NCBI RefSeq assembly: GCF_002814235.1
Contig: NZ_PHSU01000018.1
Span: forward strand, 1-64,000
Direction: 5' to 3'
DNA length: 64,000 nt
DNA from: Pseudomonas sp. QS1027
Lineage (GTDB): Bacteria > Pseudomonadota > Gammaproteobacteria > Pseudomonadales > Pseudomonadaceae
Both the position numbers and the translations under genes were made by a program. The notes below the pieces were generated by a model. That model searched no databases. It was not told the origin of the DNA and saw only the letters and a program-made list of their open reading frames with translations. Numbering within the stretch: position 1 is the first letter of the stretch; each line of letters starts with the position of its first letter. This document shows positions 1-6,980 of this stretch, piece after piece.

Positions 1-160
1 GGTCGCCTTGGGCGTGGCCTTCGAACCCAAGGTACTTCAGGTCGAGCCTGCCAACATAGGCGTCAATCACGCGAACAAGATGATCATCGGGAATCAGATC
101 CTCCAACGAAACCGGAAACAAACTGGTTTGATCGCGCGTTTCACCTTGGATGTAAGCCAT
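1..160 (-). CDS. IS1182 family transposase, N-terminal fragment (cut by window edge)
   Basis: Reading from the ATG at 160-158 leftward gives 53 codons that begin MAYIQGETRDQTSLFPVSL and continue with a D-L-I-P-D-D-H stretch and a V-I-D-A-Y-V-G-R-L-D segment. This is the characteristic start of IS1182-type DDE transposases (the DUF772 N-terminal domain): a short Q-G-rich leader, then LIPxDHxxRxID. The catalytic DDE residues lie beyond the window. The frame is open to position 1, with no stop or frameshift visible, so the copy could be intact. The start is unambiguous because the palindrome at 166-199 lies directly upstream and no longer in-frame N-terminus is plausible. Confidence 0.8.
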   Translation of the reverse strand, partial: MAYIQGETRDQTSLFPVSLEDLIPDDHLVRVIDAYVGRLDLKYLGFEGHAQGD

Positions 161-165
161 AACGA

Positions 166-199
166 AAAATGCTCCGTATCTTTCGATACGGAGCATTTT
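166..199. terminator. Perfect 15-bp stem-loop between IS transposase start and IS end
   Basis: AAAATGCTCCGTATC (166-180) and GATACGGAGCATTTT (185-199) are exact reverse complements around a TTTC loop. The A-run on one flank and T-run on the other make it a plausible bidirectional terminator. Such hairpins upstream of transposase genes are generally thought to stop read-through transcription from flanking DNA. It may also take part in transposase recognition. Nothing in the sequence separates the two roles. Confidence 0.6.
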
Positions 200-269
200 C
201 TTCAACCTCGACGCAGATTGCTAGGTTTTCACACAGTCTGCTCGGCCGGTTTTTTTCTGCCCGTCGCTT

Positions 270-1520
270 TCAGCGAAGCTTGGCCAGGCACGCCTCGAGG
301 ATATCCAGCCCTTCCTCCAGCACCGCCGCTTCGGTGGTCAAAGGTGCCAGCAATCGGATGATATGCCGCGACTTGCCGCTGGGCATCAGCAGCAAGCCGG
401 CTTCGCGGGCCAGGGCCAGCAATTGCGTCAATTGTGCCGACGCAGGGCTGCCGTCGGGGTTGATCAACTCGATGCCACGCATGGCGCCAACACCGGTCAG
501 TCGCCCCAGGTAAGGTGACAGCTGGTGGGTGTGCCAGGCCTGGTGGCGGCTGACAATCGCTTCTTCCTGTTGTGTGCCCCAGGCGTGCAAATGGGCGTCG
601 GTCATTTCGTCCAGGGTCGCCAGGGCTGCGGCACAGGCAATCGGGTTGCCCGAATAGGTGCCGCCCAGTCCGCCTTTGGGCAGGGTGTCGAGCAGCGCCT
701 TGCGCCCGACCACCGCCCCCAGCGGTACACCGCCGGCAATGCTCTTGCCGAGCAGGATCAGGTCCGGCTCAATCCCCAGTCGCGAGAACGCAAAGCGCTG
801 GCCGGTGCGGCCGAAGCCGGACTGGATTTCATCGGCGATCAGCAGGATCTTTTTCTCATCGCAGAAGCGCCGCAGGGCTTGGGCGAATTCCACGTCCAGG
901 GCCAAAAAGCCCGCTTCGCCCTGCACTGGTTCGAGGATAAAACAGGCGATGTCCTCGACATCGATCTCGACGCTGAACAGCCGCTCCATCGCCTTCAGCG
1001 CCTCGGCGCAGGTCACGCCGTTGTCTTTGCTGGGGAAGGGCAGGTGATACACCGGCCCCGGCAGCACCCCGACTTTCTGTTTGTAGGGGGCAACCTTGCC
1101 GTTGAGATTGAGGGTGGCGAGGGTGCGGCCGTGGAAGGCGCCGTCAAAGGCGATCACGGCGGTGCGGCCGGTGGCGCCACGGACGATCTTCAGGGCGTTT
1201 TCCGCCGCTTCCGCGCCGCTGTTGGTGAGCATGCCGCTGACCGGGTAGGTCACCGGAATAAACGCCGTCAGGCGATCCATCAGTTCGAGGTAGGGCGCAT
1301 GGGGGGAGGCGTTGAAGGCGTAGTGGGTCAGCCGGGTGGCCTGTTCGCGAATGGCCTCGACGATGCGTGGGTGGCAATGACCGAGGTTGAGTACGCCGAT
1401 GCCGCCGACAAAGTCGATATAGCGTTTGCCGGCGGTGTCCCAGACCTCGGCGTTCTTGCCGTGGCTGAGGCTGATCGGGTGAACGATGGAAATCGACTGA
1501 CTGATGGTTTCGCTGCTCAT
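270..1520 (-). CDS. Class III PLP-dependent aminotransferase (2-aminoadipate / 4-aminobutyrate type)
   Basis: The 416-residue product is a fold-type I aminotransferase of the GabT/ArgD class. It has the N-terminal GKRYIDFVGGIGVLNLGHCHP segment (split here as GKRYIDFVGG and NLGHCHP), the cofactor-phosphate site NSGAEAAENALK, the aspartate that holds the PLP ring in the DEIQSGFGRTG motif, and the Schiff-base lysine in LLGKSIAGG. Length is normal for the family. It is strikingly close to what I remember of the P. putida enzyme characterised as a 2-aminoadipate transaminase of D-lysine catabolism, so it may act on 2-aminoadipate rather than GABA; no gabD neighbour is present to argue for a GABA shunt. 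It stands alone, upstream of an inserted IS. Substrate is inference; the enzyme class is certain. Confidence 0.88.
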   Translation of the reverse strand: MSSETISQSISIVHPISLSHGKNAEVWDTAGKRYIDFVGGIGVLNLGHCHPRIVEAIREQATRLTHYAFNASPHAPYLELMDRLTAFIPVTYPVSGMLTNSGAEAAENALKIVRGATGRTAVIAFDGAFHGRTLATLNLNGKVAPYKQKVGVLPGPVYHLPFPSKDNGVTCAEALKAMERLFSVEIDVEDIACFILEPVQGEAGFLALDVEFAQALRRFCDEKKILLIADEIQSGFGRTGQRFAFSRLGIEPDLILLGKSIAGGVPLGAVVGRKALLDTLPKGGLGGTYSGNPIACAAALATLDEMTDAHLHAWGTQQEEAIVSRHQAWHTHQLSPYLGRLTGVGAMRGIELINPDGSPASAQLTQLLALAREAGLLLMPSGKSRHIIRLLAPLTTEAAVLEEGLDILEACLAKLR

Positions 1521-1643
1521 GGAGGCCTGACTCGAAAGAAGGAAGACTTCTTTTTATCTAAGCCGTGAGCAGCGGTCCCCGGCAAACGAAATAAAGTCGC
1601 CGGGTCAATCTTAAAAGTCGCGATGTGCTGGGCAGGCCTTGAA

Positions 1644-1982
1644 TCAGCGCCGGGTCAGCGGTGCCTGGGCGAACTTCACGCCGGCCAGGCCATGGGCGAT
1701 CAACGCGCGGATATTGCCGTGATCGTTGCCTTCAGGGGTGGCCAGGACCGAACGGTAATGCTCGCCGAAGGCCAGCAGGGCTTCCTGGTCGCTCAAGCCT
1801 TCCAGCAGCGCCAGGCCGAGGGTCTTGCACGAGCCTTCGTTCTGCCCGGCGGCGTTTTCCACGCCACCGTTGCTGAAGGCTTGTGGCTGGTAGTCGTAAC
1901 CGGCGGCAACGAAGGCCAGGGTGTCGGCAAAAACATGTTCGCCGCTGTTGAGGCGGGTGCGCAGGGTGTTCAAATCACTCAT
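1644..1982 (-). CDS. HopJ family protein (type III effector HopJ-like domain)
   Basis: A 112-residue cytosolic protein starting MSDLNTLRTRL with the conserved block GxVENAAGQNEGSCK and an FGEHYRSVLATPEG segment. These match the small HopJ domain family. Although named after a P. syringae protein, the family occurs in many non-pathogens and marine bacteria, so a housekeeping role is more likely than secretion. The ATG at 1982-1980 lies inside the last codons of the upstream DUF1244 gene (8-bp overlap), which suggests translational coupling. An in-frame ATG further upstream exists but would bury the start deep inside the neighbour. Together with folX and DUF1244 it forms a small conserved Pseudomonas neighbourhood. 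Function unknown. Confidence 0.8.
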   Translation of the reverse strand: MSDLNTLRTRLNSGEHVFADTLAFVAAGYDYQPQAFSNGGVENAAGQNEGSCKTLGLALLEGLSDQEALLAFGEHYRSVLATPEGNDHGNIRALIAHGLAGVKFAQAPLTRR

Positions 1983-2271
1983 GGGGTTTTCCTTTGGCGA
2001 ACGCCGCCTGTTGTTCGGCGCTGGCTTCTTGCTGGTATTGGGCTTTCCACTCGGCATAGGGCATGCCGTAGACCACTTCACGGGCGTCGTCGAGGCTGAC
2101 CTCGATCTGGCGTTCGTCGGCTTCGGCCTTGTACCACTTGGACAGGCAGTTGCGGCAGAACCCGGCGAGGTTCATCAGGTCGATGTTCTGCACATCCTTG
2201 CGGCTGTCCAGGTGGGCGACCAGCCGGCGAAAGGCGGCGGCTTCGAGTTCGAGGCGTTCTTGCTCGGTCAT
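1975..2271 (-). CDS. DUF1244 family protein
   Basis: The 98-residue product has no signal peptide or membrane segment. Its middle carries a CRNCLSKWY motif with a CxxC pair, preceded by a QNIDLMNLAGF helix and followed by an acidic, Ala/Gln-rich tail ending in KGKPHE. This is the pattern of DUF1244 proteins, compact helical proteins of unknown function found across proteobacteria. The C-terminus overlaps the start of the hopJ-like gene by 8 bp. Spacing to folX upstream is 74 bp on the same strand. The CxxC could bind a metal or be redox active, which is inference only. Confidence 0.8.
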   Translation of the reverse strand: MTEQERLELEAAAFRRLVAHLDSRKDVQNIDLMNLAGFCRNCLSKWYKAEADERQIEVSLDDAREVVYGMPYAEWKAQYQQEASAEQQAAFAKGKPHE

Positions 2272-2345
2272 GATGGGCTCTGTGGGGGTGAAGTAGGGCG
2301 CGATGATAAGAGCCTGGCGCGGTGAACGCCAGACGGCTCAGTGGC

Positions 2346-2717
2346 TCAACGGCTCGCCGCGAGCGTAATCGACACCGACTCGGCAAAGCGCAGCGCGTGG
2401 GGCTTGTCGACTTCGACCTCGGCATACAGCACGGCTTCGTTGCTCATCACCAGGTCGAGCAGTTCCTGGGTCAGGCGTTCGAGCAGGGCAAAGCGGTTGC
2501 CCTCCACATGCTGGATGATCGCCTTGGTGATGGTGCGGTAGTTCAGGGCGTGATCGATATCGTTGTCGCGCACCGCTTCCTGGGCTGCATAGAGGATGGT
2601 CAGGTTGATCAGCACATCCTGCTTGTTGAGGATCTCGTCCTCGTTGATACCGATAAAGGTACGCAGGCACAGGTCCTTGACCCGAATGCGCGCCATGCCG
2701 GGTTGAAGTTGTGGCAT
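2346..2717 (-). CDS. folX: Dihydroneopterin triphosphate 2'-epimerase FolX (FolB-like tunnelling fold)
   Basis: A 123-residue FolB/FolX fold protein. It has the RIRVKDLCLRTFIGINEDE start of that family, an NYRTITK segment and ERLTQELLDL near the active-site glutamate region, and ends AESVSITLAASR. FolX epimerises dihydroneopterin triphosphate to dihydromonapterin triphosphate, the branch that leads to tetrahydromonapterin, which in pseudomonads is the cofactor of phenylalanine hydroxylase. The start chosen (ATG 2717-2715) lies 2 bp after the folE stop, and the neighbouring folE and folM fit the same branch. A true dihydroneopterin aldolase FolB is the main alternative, since the families are similar; the FolM/FolE context favours FolX. 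Confidence 0.85.
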   Translation of the reverse strand: MPQLQPGMARIRVKDLCLRTFIGINEDEILNKQDVLINLTILYAAQEAVRDNDIDHALNYRTITKAIIQHVEGNRFALLERLTQELLDLVMSNEAVLYAEVEVDKPHALRFAESVSITLAASR

Positions 2718-2719
2718 TG

Positions 2720-3280
2720 CTACTTGCTCCGTCCAATCAGTTGCAGGAACTCCATGCGGGTGGTGCTCGAATCGCGCAGGGCGCCGAGCATCACCGAGGT
2801 GTTCATGGTCGAATTCTGTTTTTCCACGCCGCGCATCATCATGCACATGTGCTGGGCTTCGATCACCACCGCCACGCCGGCGGCCTGGGTCACCTGCTCG
2901 ATGGCGTCGGCGATTTGCCGGGTGAGGTTCTCCTGGATCTGCAGGCGCCGGGCGAACATGTCGACGATGCGGGCGATCTTCGACAGCCCGAGGACCTTGC
3001 CGGTGGGCATGTAGGCGACATGGGCCTTGCCGATAAAGGGTAGCAGGTGGTGTTCGCACAGCGAGTACAACTCGATGTCCTTGACGATGACCATCTCGTC
3101 ATTGTCGGAGGCAAACAGCGCACCGTTGACCACCTCGTCGAGACTCTGCTCATAGCCGTGACACAGGTACTGCATGGCCTTGGCGGCCCGTTTCGGGGTG
3201 TCCAGCAGACCCTCGCGGTCGGGGTTTTCGCCCAACCCCAGAAGGATCTCGCGGTAATGCTCGGGCAGTGTGGCACTCAT
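2720..3280 (-). CDS. folE: GTP cyclohydrolase I
   Basis: This 186-residue enzyme opens GTP to make 7,8-dihydroneopterin triphosphate, the first step of pterin synthesis. The zinc and catalytic signature is complete: SLCEHHLLPFIGKAHVAY carries the Cys and His ligands, GLSKIARIVD follows, and QHMCMMMRGV supplies the second zinc Cys. The N-terminal part GLGENPDREGLLDTPKR is canonical. It sits between folM (24 bp upstream) and folX (2 bp downstream), so the three form one transcription unit dedicated to monapterin. Pseudomonads usually carry a second folE elsewhere, so this copy is probably the specialised paralogue. That fits the light-sensor genes next door but is not proof of light control. 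Confidence 0.95.
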   Translation of the reverse strand: MSATLPEHYREILLGLGENPDREGLLDTPKRAAKAMQYLCHGYEQSLDEVVNGALFASDNDEMVIVKDIELYSLCEHHLLPFIGKAHVAYMPTGKVLGLSKIARIVDMFARRLQIQENLTRQIADAIEQVTQAAGVAVVIEAQHMCMMMRGVEKQNSTMNTSVMLGALRDSSTTRMEFLQLIGRSK

Positions 3281-3304
3281 GGAAAAGGTTCCTCGCGGGG
3301 CGGC

Positions 3305-4015
3305 TTATTTAAGGTGCCGGCCGCCGTTGACGGTCAAGGTTGTGCCGGTGACATAGGGGTTGTCCAGCAGGTAGCGCAGGCTCTGGTAGACCACCCCGGC
3401 TCCGGGCTCGATACCCAGGGCCGATTTGGCCAGGGTCCTGGCGCGGTACGCCGCGTCGTCGTCGGGGTTGAACATCAGCAGGGCCGGGGCGATGCCGTTG
3501 ACCTTGATCCGCGGCGCGTAGCGGGCCGCGAAGGACAGGGTCAGGCTGTCCAGGCCGGCCTTGCTGGCGCAGTAGGCCATGTGCTGGCTGCTGCCCTTGC
3601 GGGTGACATCGTCGCTGATGTGCACGATGTCGGCCATTGGCGAGCGCTCCAGCAGTTCGGCGCAGTGCAGGTTGATCAGATAGGGCGCGAGCATGTGCAG
3701 GCTGAACATCTGGGTAAAGGCCGCGGTTTCGTTACCGGGGGTTTCCGCCAGCCAGGCCGAGGCATTGTGGACAATGGCCCGCAGGCAGTCGGTGTGCTGC
3801 TTCAGCGTCTCGATAAAGGCCAGGATCCCGGCTTCGCTGGAGAAATCGGCGAACAGCGCGGTAGCGCCGAGGTCGCGCAGGGCCTGGACGCCGGGACGCT
3901 CGCTGCGATAGCTGAAGATCACCGGGTAGCCGTCGGCCAGCAGTCGCTGCGCGCAATGCAGGCCTACACGCTGGCCGGCGCCAGTAATCAGGATCGGGGC
4001 AGAAGACGGTGGCAT
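3305..4015 (-). CDS. folM: Dihydromonapterin reductase FolM (SDR family)
   Basis: A 236-residue short-chain dehydrogenase starting MPPSSAPILITGAGQRVGL. It has the TGAGQRVG nucleotide-binding loop typical of pteridine reductases, the HNAS motif, an active-site Tyr-Lys pair in MAYCASKAG and VNGIAPALLM. FolM reduces dihydromonapterin to tetrahydromonapterin with NADPH. The ATG at 4015-4013 is preferred over a longer reading that adds 26 residues unlike any SDR N-terminus. As first gene of the folM-folE-folX unit, its upstream region (4016-4118) may carry the operon promoter, unless transcription enters from the monooxygenase-like gene 103 bp further upstream on the same strand. Confidence 0.9.
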   Translation of the reverse strand: MPPSSAPILITGAGQRVGLHCAQRLLADGYPVIFSYRSERPGVQALRDLGATALFADFSSEAGILAFIETLKQHTDCLRAIVHNASAWLAETPGNETAAFTQMFSLHMLAPYLINLHCAELLERSPMADIVHISDDVTRKGSSQHMAYCASKAGLDSLTLSFAARYAPRIKVNGIAPALLMFNPDDDAAYRARTLAKSALGIEPGAGVVYQSLRYLLDNPYVTGTTLTVNGGRHLK

Positions 4016-4118
4016 CGAAGGCTCGTGGCAAGCGGTGGAGAGGCGTCGGTCGACGTTGAAGTCAAAACTATACCAGCCACACCGCTTGTACAACTGCCAA
4101 GCCGGATACTGCGTACCG

Positions 4119-4691
4119 TCAATGCCGGGCAGTGGCCGTGTCGCCGGGCAGCGCCTTGGCCTGGGTACTGTGCAACCAGCCCGCCAGCAGGTGGGTCGAC
4201 AGCGGAATGAAGAAGTAGACCATCAGCGGGGTCAGCACCAGGGTGCTGACCATTACCCGTGGCACCAGGCTCAGTTCGGCGAGCAACGGCCCGAGGCCAA
4301 AGTTGAACAGCAGCGAGACCGGAAAGAACGCCAGCCAGATCGCCACCGCCTGCTTCCAGCGCGGCGGCCGTTGGCCCGCGGCGCCGAACCAGCCGTCGAT
4401 GCCACTGACCCGGCGCTCCTGTGGCCCGGCGAACAGGTCGCTGCCGCGTGCCAGCCAGGCCTTGCGCGAGGCCGAGTGTTCCCAGGCGCCCAGGGTCGTG
4501 GCATCGCTGAAGCGGAAAATCATCTGGAATTCGTTGTCCCCGGGCGGCGGGGCGAGCACGCCGGAGCCCAGGTAACCGGGAAAGTCGGTGGCGAGCAATT
4601 CGCCTTCGTGCAACCAGGCGAGCAGGTCCTGGTAGCGGCCATCGGCAACGCGCCGGGCAACCATCATGGTGACGGGTGAGGTAGACATCAT
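4119..4691 (-). CDS. Antibiotic-biosynthesis-monooxygenase-like protein with C-terminal membrane segments
   Basis: The 190-residue protein has an N-terminal ferredoxin-like ABM half (about 1-100: VTMMVARRV, a Y-Q-D-L-L-A-W-L helix, EFQMIFRF, then W-E-H-S). A C-terminal half has two hydrophobic helices (AVAIWLAFFPVSLLFNF and MVSTLVLTPLMVYFFI). Such fused ABM-membrane proteins are common in proteobacteria and of unknown function. The start follows GGAG by 5 or 8 bp, with two ATGs in tandem at 4691 and 4688. It is divergent from the LitR-like gene and codirectional with folM, so it may be the first gene of the light-linked transcription unit. Monooxygenase chemistry is not established; the family name is structural. 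Confidence 0.75.
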   Translation of the reverse strand: MMSTSPVTMMVARRVADGRYQDLLAWLHEGELLATDFPGYLGSGVLAPPPGDNEFQMIFRFSDATTLGAWEHSASRKAWLARGSDLFAGPQERRVSGIDGWFGAAGQRPPRWKQAVAIWLAFFPVSLLFNFGLGPLLAELSLVPRVMVSTLVLTPLMVYFFIPLSTHLLAGWLHSTQAKALPGDTATARH

Positions 4692-4898
4692 GTATCTCCG
4701 TAAGACAAGCATGCCGCCCGGATAGGGCCGATGCGCAACGCAGCGCCGGGGTGGTGGGCTGCGGTGGTGGACAGGCAAGAATTATTCCCTATTCCGGGAA
4801 ATGCACCAAGCCGGCGAGTCGTATTGCGTATGATTTGCAGAGACTTGGATCCAGTGGGCTAGAATATCTGCCAAATCCTACTCATAAATGTGTGACAG
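4692..4898. promoter_or_regulatory. Divergent intergenic region of the LitR-like regulator, with a candidate long-spacer promoter
   Basis: The region separates the monooxygenase/fol unit from the LitR-like gene. Reading rightward, TTGCAG (4835-4840) and TAGAAT (4860-4865) are separated by 19 bp, 34 bp before the ATG at 4899. MerR-family regulators characteristically act on promoters with 19-20 bp spacers, so this could be an autoregulated, light-controlled promoter. Both hexamers are imperfect and no convincing dyad was found, so this remains a candidate. Confidence 0.3.
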
Positions 4899-5867
4899 AT
4901 GCCCGTCATGACCGAACTTGAACCTGCCGCGCCGCTCTTGCGGGTGCTGAAACAGGAAGAGTTGTTTCCCATTCGTGAAGTATCGCGCCTGACCGGCGTC
5001 AACCCGGTCACCCTGCGGGCATGGGAGCGACGCTACGGTTTGATTCAGCCGACCCGCACCGAAAGTGGGCATCGGCTCTATGCCATGAGCGATATCGAGA
5101 CGGTCCGCACCATCATGGGCTGGATCGAGCGCGGCGTGGCGGTGAGCAAGGTGGGCAAGATCCTGGCGAAGACCGCCGTCCAGTCCGTGCCTATTCACAC
5201 CCCTTCCGGCATTGCGGCGCAATCGATTGCCCAGACTGAGTGGGACGACTGGCAGGCGCGAATGCGCGCGGTGGTCAGCACCTTCGACGAGCCGGCCCTT
5301 GAGCGTCTCTATGGGCAGGTGTTTTCCAGTTATCCGCTGACCGTGGTGTTCCAGAATATCCTCCTGCCGCTGTGGCAGCGCCTGCAGCAGAGCAGTGAGT
5401 TCGGCCAGGCCAGCGAGTGGCTGTTTCTCGATGCGTTCCTGCGCGCACGGGTCCTGCAGCGCCTGCACCTGGTTCACGGTCTGCCCTCCCAGCGCATCGT
5501 GCTTGCCGCTTTACCGGATCAATGTCGTGAGCTCGAATTGTTGGTGGCCGGCCTGTTGTTGGGTGATGGCGACCGCAGCGTCAGTGTCCTGGCGATCGGC
5601 CAGCCTTTCGATGAACTGACCCTGGTCTGCGAAAAGGTCCGGCCCGAGGCGCTGGTGCTGTATTCCAACCGCTCGCCGATGACCGATCTGCCACGCCGGC
5701 TCAATCGCCTGGCGCTGTCGGTGGACTGTGCGGTGATGTTGGCCGGGGATGTCTCGGAGCTGTTGCAGGAGCGCCTGGAAGGCTCAAGCATCGGCTGTCT
5801 GGGCAATGACGGCCGGCTGATGCGCCGGCGCTTGCAACAACTGTTGGCGGGCCGTCTCGACACCTGA
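4899..5867 (+). CDS. MerR-type regulator of the LitR/CarH family, B12-independent (class II LitR-like, PplR-like)
   Basis: The 322-residue protein has a MerR DNA-binding domain (about 20-90) with the LitR/CarA hallmark VTLRAWERRYGLIQPTRT followed by GHRLY. A C-terminal half has the helical cap plus Rossmann layout of B12-sensing CarH/LitR. In CarH the cobalamin-ligand His lies in a PGExHE-type motif; here the corresponding segment is PDQCRELELL, with Arg210 in the His position, and the cap EH pair is not evident. This is what I recall for P. putida PplR proteins, class II LitR, which sense light through a partner LOV protein instead of B12. A gene for just such a LOV protein follows convergently 38 bp downstream. 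No strong Shine-Dalgarno sequence precedes 4899; a second ATG is at 4908. Confidence 0.8.
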   Translation: MPVMTELEPAAPLLRVLKQEELFPIREVSRLTGVNPVTLRAWERRYGLIQPTRTESGHRLYAMSDIETVRTIMGWIERGVAVSKVGKILAKTAVQSVPIHTPSGIAAQSIAQTEWDDWQARMRAVVSTFDEPALERLYGQVFSSYPLTVVFQNILLPLWQRLQQSSEFGQASEWLFLDAFLRARVLQRLHLVHGLPSQRIVLAALPDQCRELELLVAGLLLGDGDRSVSVLAIGQPFDELTLVCEKVRPEALVLYSNRSPMTDLPRRLNRLALSVDCAVMLAGDVSELLQERLEGSSIGCLGNDGRLMRRRLQQLLAGRLDT

Positions 5868-5879
5868 TCGACGATCAGG
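5863..5879. repeat. 17-bp palindrome over the LitR-like stop codon
   Basis: CCTGATCG (5863-5870) and CGATCAGG (5872-5879) are exact reverse complements around one base, and the TGA stop lies within. With only 37 bp between the convergent regulator and LOV genes, it could form part of a shared bidirectional terminator, although no T-run follows. It may be incidental. Confidence 0.35.
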
Positions 5880-5904
5880 CGGCCGGACGCGCCGAACGGT
5901 TGCG

Positions 5905-6369
5905 TTATGGCTGCTTTGCGCCTGCCGCCTTGAGCGCCTCCAGCTCCGCCTGGACCTCGGCCAGTTGCGCTTCCAGCTGGGTTACCCGCTGTTGCGCCTT
6001 GACCTGCCCCGTTACGTCTTTTTGCACGCCGACGAAGTAGGTCAACTGGTCGCTTTCGTTGAACACCGGGGACAGCGATAGCTCGTTCCAGAAATGACTG
6101 CCGTCCTTGCGGTAGTTGCGCAGGATCTGTCGGCACGGCTTGCGCGTGTTCAGGGCTTCGCGGATCAGCTCCAGCGCCGGCTGGTCGCGGTCGCCCGATT
6201 GCAGGAAGCGACAGTCCTGGTAGAGAATTTCTTCGTTGCTGTAACCGGTCAGGCGTTCGAACGCCGGGTTGGCATAGATCAGGATATGGTCTTCGCCTTC
6301 CTGTTCGGTCACCACGATCCCATCGTTCGACGCGTCGATCACCATTTGCAGCAGTTTGGGATTTATCAT
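5905..6369 (-). CDS. Short LOV-domain blue-light photoreceptor (PpSB1-LOV-like)
   Basis: A 154-residue protein made of one LOV core (about 1-120) and a C-terminal coiled-coil helix (QRVTQLEAQLAEVQAELEAL). The flavin pocket is intact: NPAFERLTGYSNEEIL, then YQDCRFLQ with the photoactive Cys at residue 53, RNYRKDGSHFWNEL with the FMN-contacting Asn residues, and YFVGVQKDVT with the conserved Gln. The YQDCRFLQ variant (instead of GxNCRFLQ) and Cys53 are what I recall of the slow-recovering short LOV proteins of P. putida. There is no effector domain, so signalling must be by protein contact. The convergent LitR-like regulator, which lacks its own chromophore residues, is the obvious partner. This is one of the best-supported sensor calls in the window. 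Confidence 0.92.
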   Translation of the reverse strand: MINPKLLQMVIDASNDGIVVTEQEGEDHILIYANPAFERLTGYSNEEILYQDCRFLQSGDRDQPALELIREALNTRKPCRQILRNYRKDGSHFWNELSLSPVFNESDQLTYFVGVQKDVTGQVKAQQRVTQLEAQLAEVQAELEALKAAGAKQP

Positions 6370-6527
6370 TTTTCAAAGCCCCGGCAGTCCGTTGACAAGT
6401 CCGGCGAAGTTTAAGACATCGTCTTGAATAATCCATCCTATTTGCTGGCGGCGAGGGGCGGGTTTTGTGAGAAAGTCTCTCATCTGCTGGTATCCTGGGT
6501 TTTTTATCACGCATCAGGATCAGATTG

Positions 6528-6980
6528 ATGAAAGTCGCCATCCTTTCCGGCTCGGTCTACGGCACCGCAGAAGAAGTTGCCCGCCACGCTGAAAAAATCC
6601 TTCGCGAGGCCGGTTTCGAGGCCTGGCACAACCCGCGGGCGACCCTCGCCGATGTCCAGGCCTTCGCCCCGGAGGCCTTCCTGGCCGTGACCGCCACCAC
6701 CGGCATGGGTGAACTGCCGGACAATCTCCAGCCGCTGTATAGCGCCATTCGCGATCAGTTGCCGGCGGCGTGGCGCGGCTTGCCGGGCGGGGTGATCGGC
6801 CTCGGTGATTCCAGCTACGGCGACACCTTCTGCGGTGGCGGTGAACAGATGCGTGAGCTGTTTGCCGAGCTGGGCGTGCGCGAGGTGAAGGACATGTTGC
6901 GTCTGGATGCCAGCGAAAGCGTCACCCCGGAAACCGACGCCGAGCCCTGGCTGGCTGAGTTCATCAGCGCGTTGCGCTGA
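6528..6980 (+). CDS. Short-chain flavodoxin (MioC/YqcA-like)
   Basis: A 150-residue flavodoxin: the phosphate-binding loop SGSVYGTAEEVA near the N-terminus, TATTGMGELPDN around the first FMN loop, and GLGDSSYGDTFCGGG at the second. It carries low-potential electrons as an FMN protein. The ATG at 6528 is chosen over the TTG at 6525 because AGGA at 6516-6519 lies 8 bp upstream. Its end overlaps the convergent LysR gene by 17 bp. In P. aeruginosa a flavodoxin occupies the same place beside the fol genes, so it may belong to the ancestral neighbourhood. Redox partner not indicated. Confidence 0.9.
   Translation: MKVAILSGSVYGTAEEVARHAEKILREAGFEAWHNPRATLADVQAFAPEAFLAVTATTGMGELPDNLQPLYSAIRDQLPAAWRGLPGGVIGLGDSSYGDTFCGGGEQMRELFAELGVREVKDMLRLDASESVTPETDAEPWLAEFISALR

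Larger units (their letters stand above)
1..241 (-). mobile_element. IS1182-type insertion sequence, terminal part (rest lies off the left edge)
   Basis: This stretch holds the first 53 codons of a transposase, a 15-bp perfect hairpin just upstream of its start, and around 223-241 a sequence that on the minus strand reads CAGACTGTGTGAAAAC. That resembles the terminal inverted repeats I recall for IS1182/IS5-type elements. The aminotransferase gene ends at 270, so the element sits immediately downstream of it. The exact outer end and target duplication cannot be fixed because the other end is outside the window. The family assignment rests on the transposase N-terminus and is fairly firm; the boundary near 241 is an estimate. 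Confidence 0.6.

Noticed and set aside
8..361. 117-codon plus-strand frame at the left edge
   Set aside because: It runs antisense through the IS1182 transposase start and across the hairpin and the IS end, with no coding signature.
1644..1982. Reading the HopJ-like gene as a true type III secretion effector
   Set aside because: The domain is widespread in bacteria without type III secretion, there is no secretion system or hrp box here, and the gene overlaps a housekeeping DUF1244 gene.
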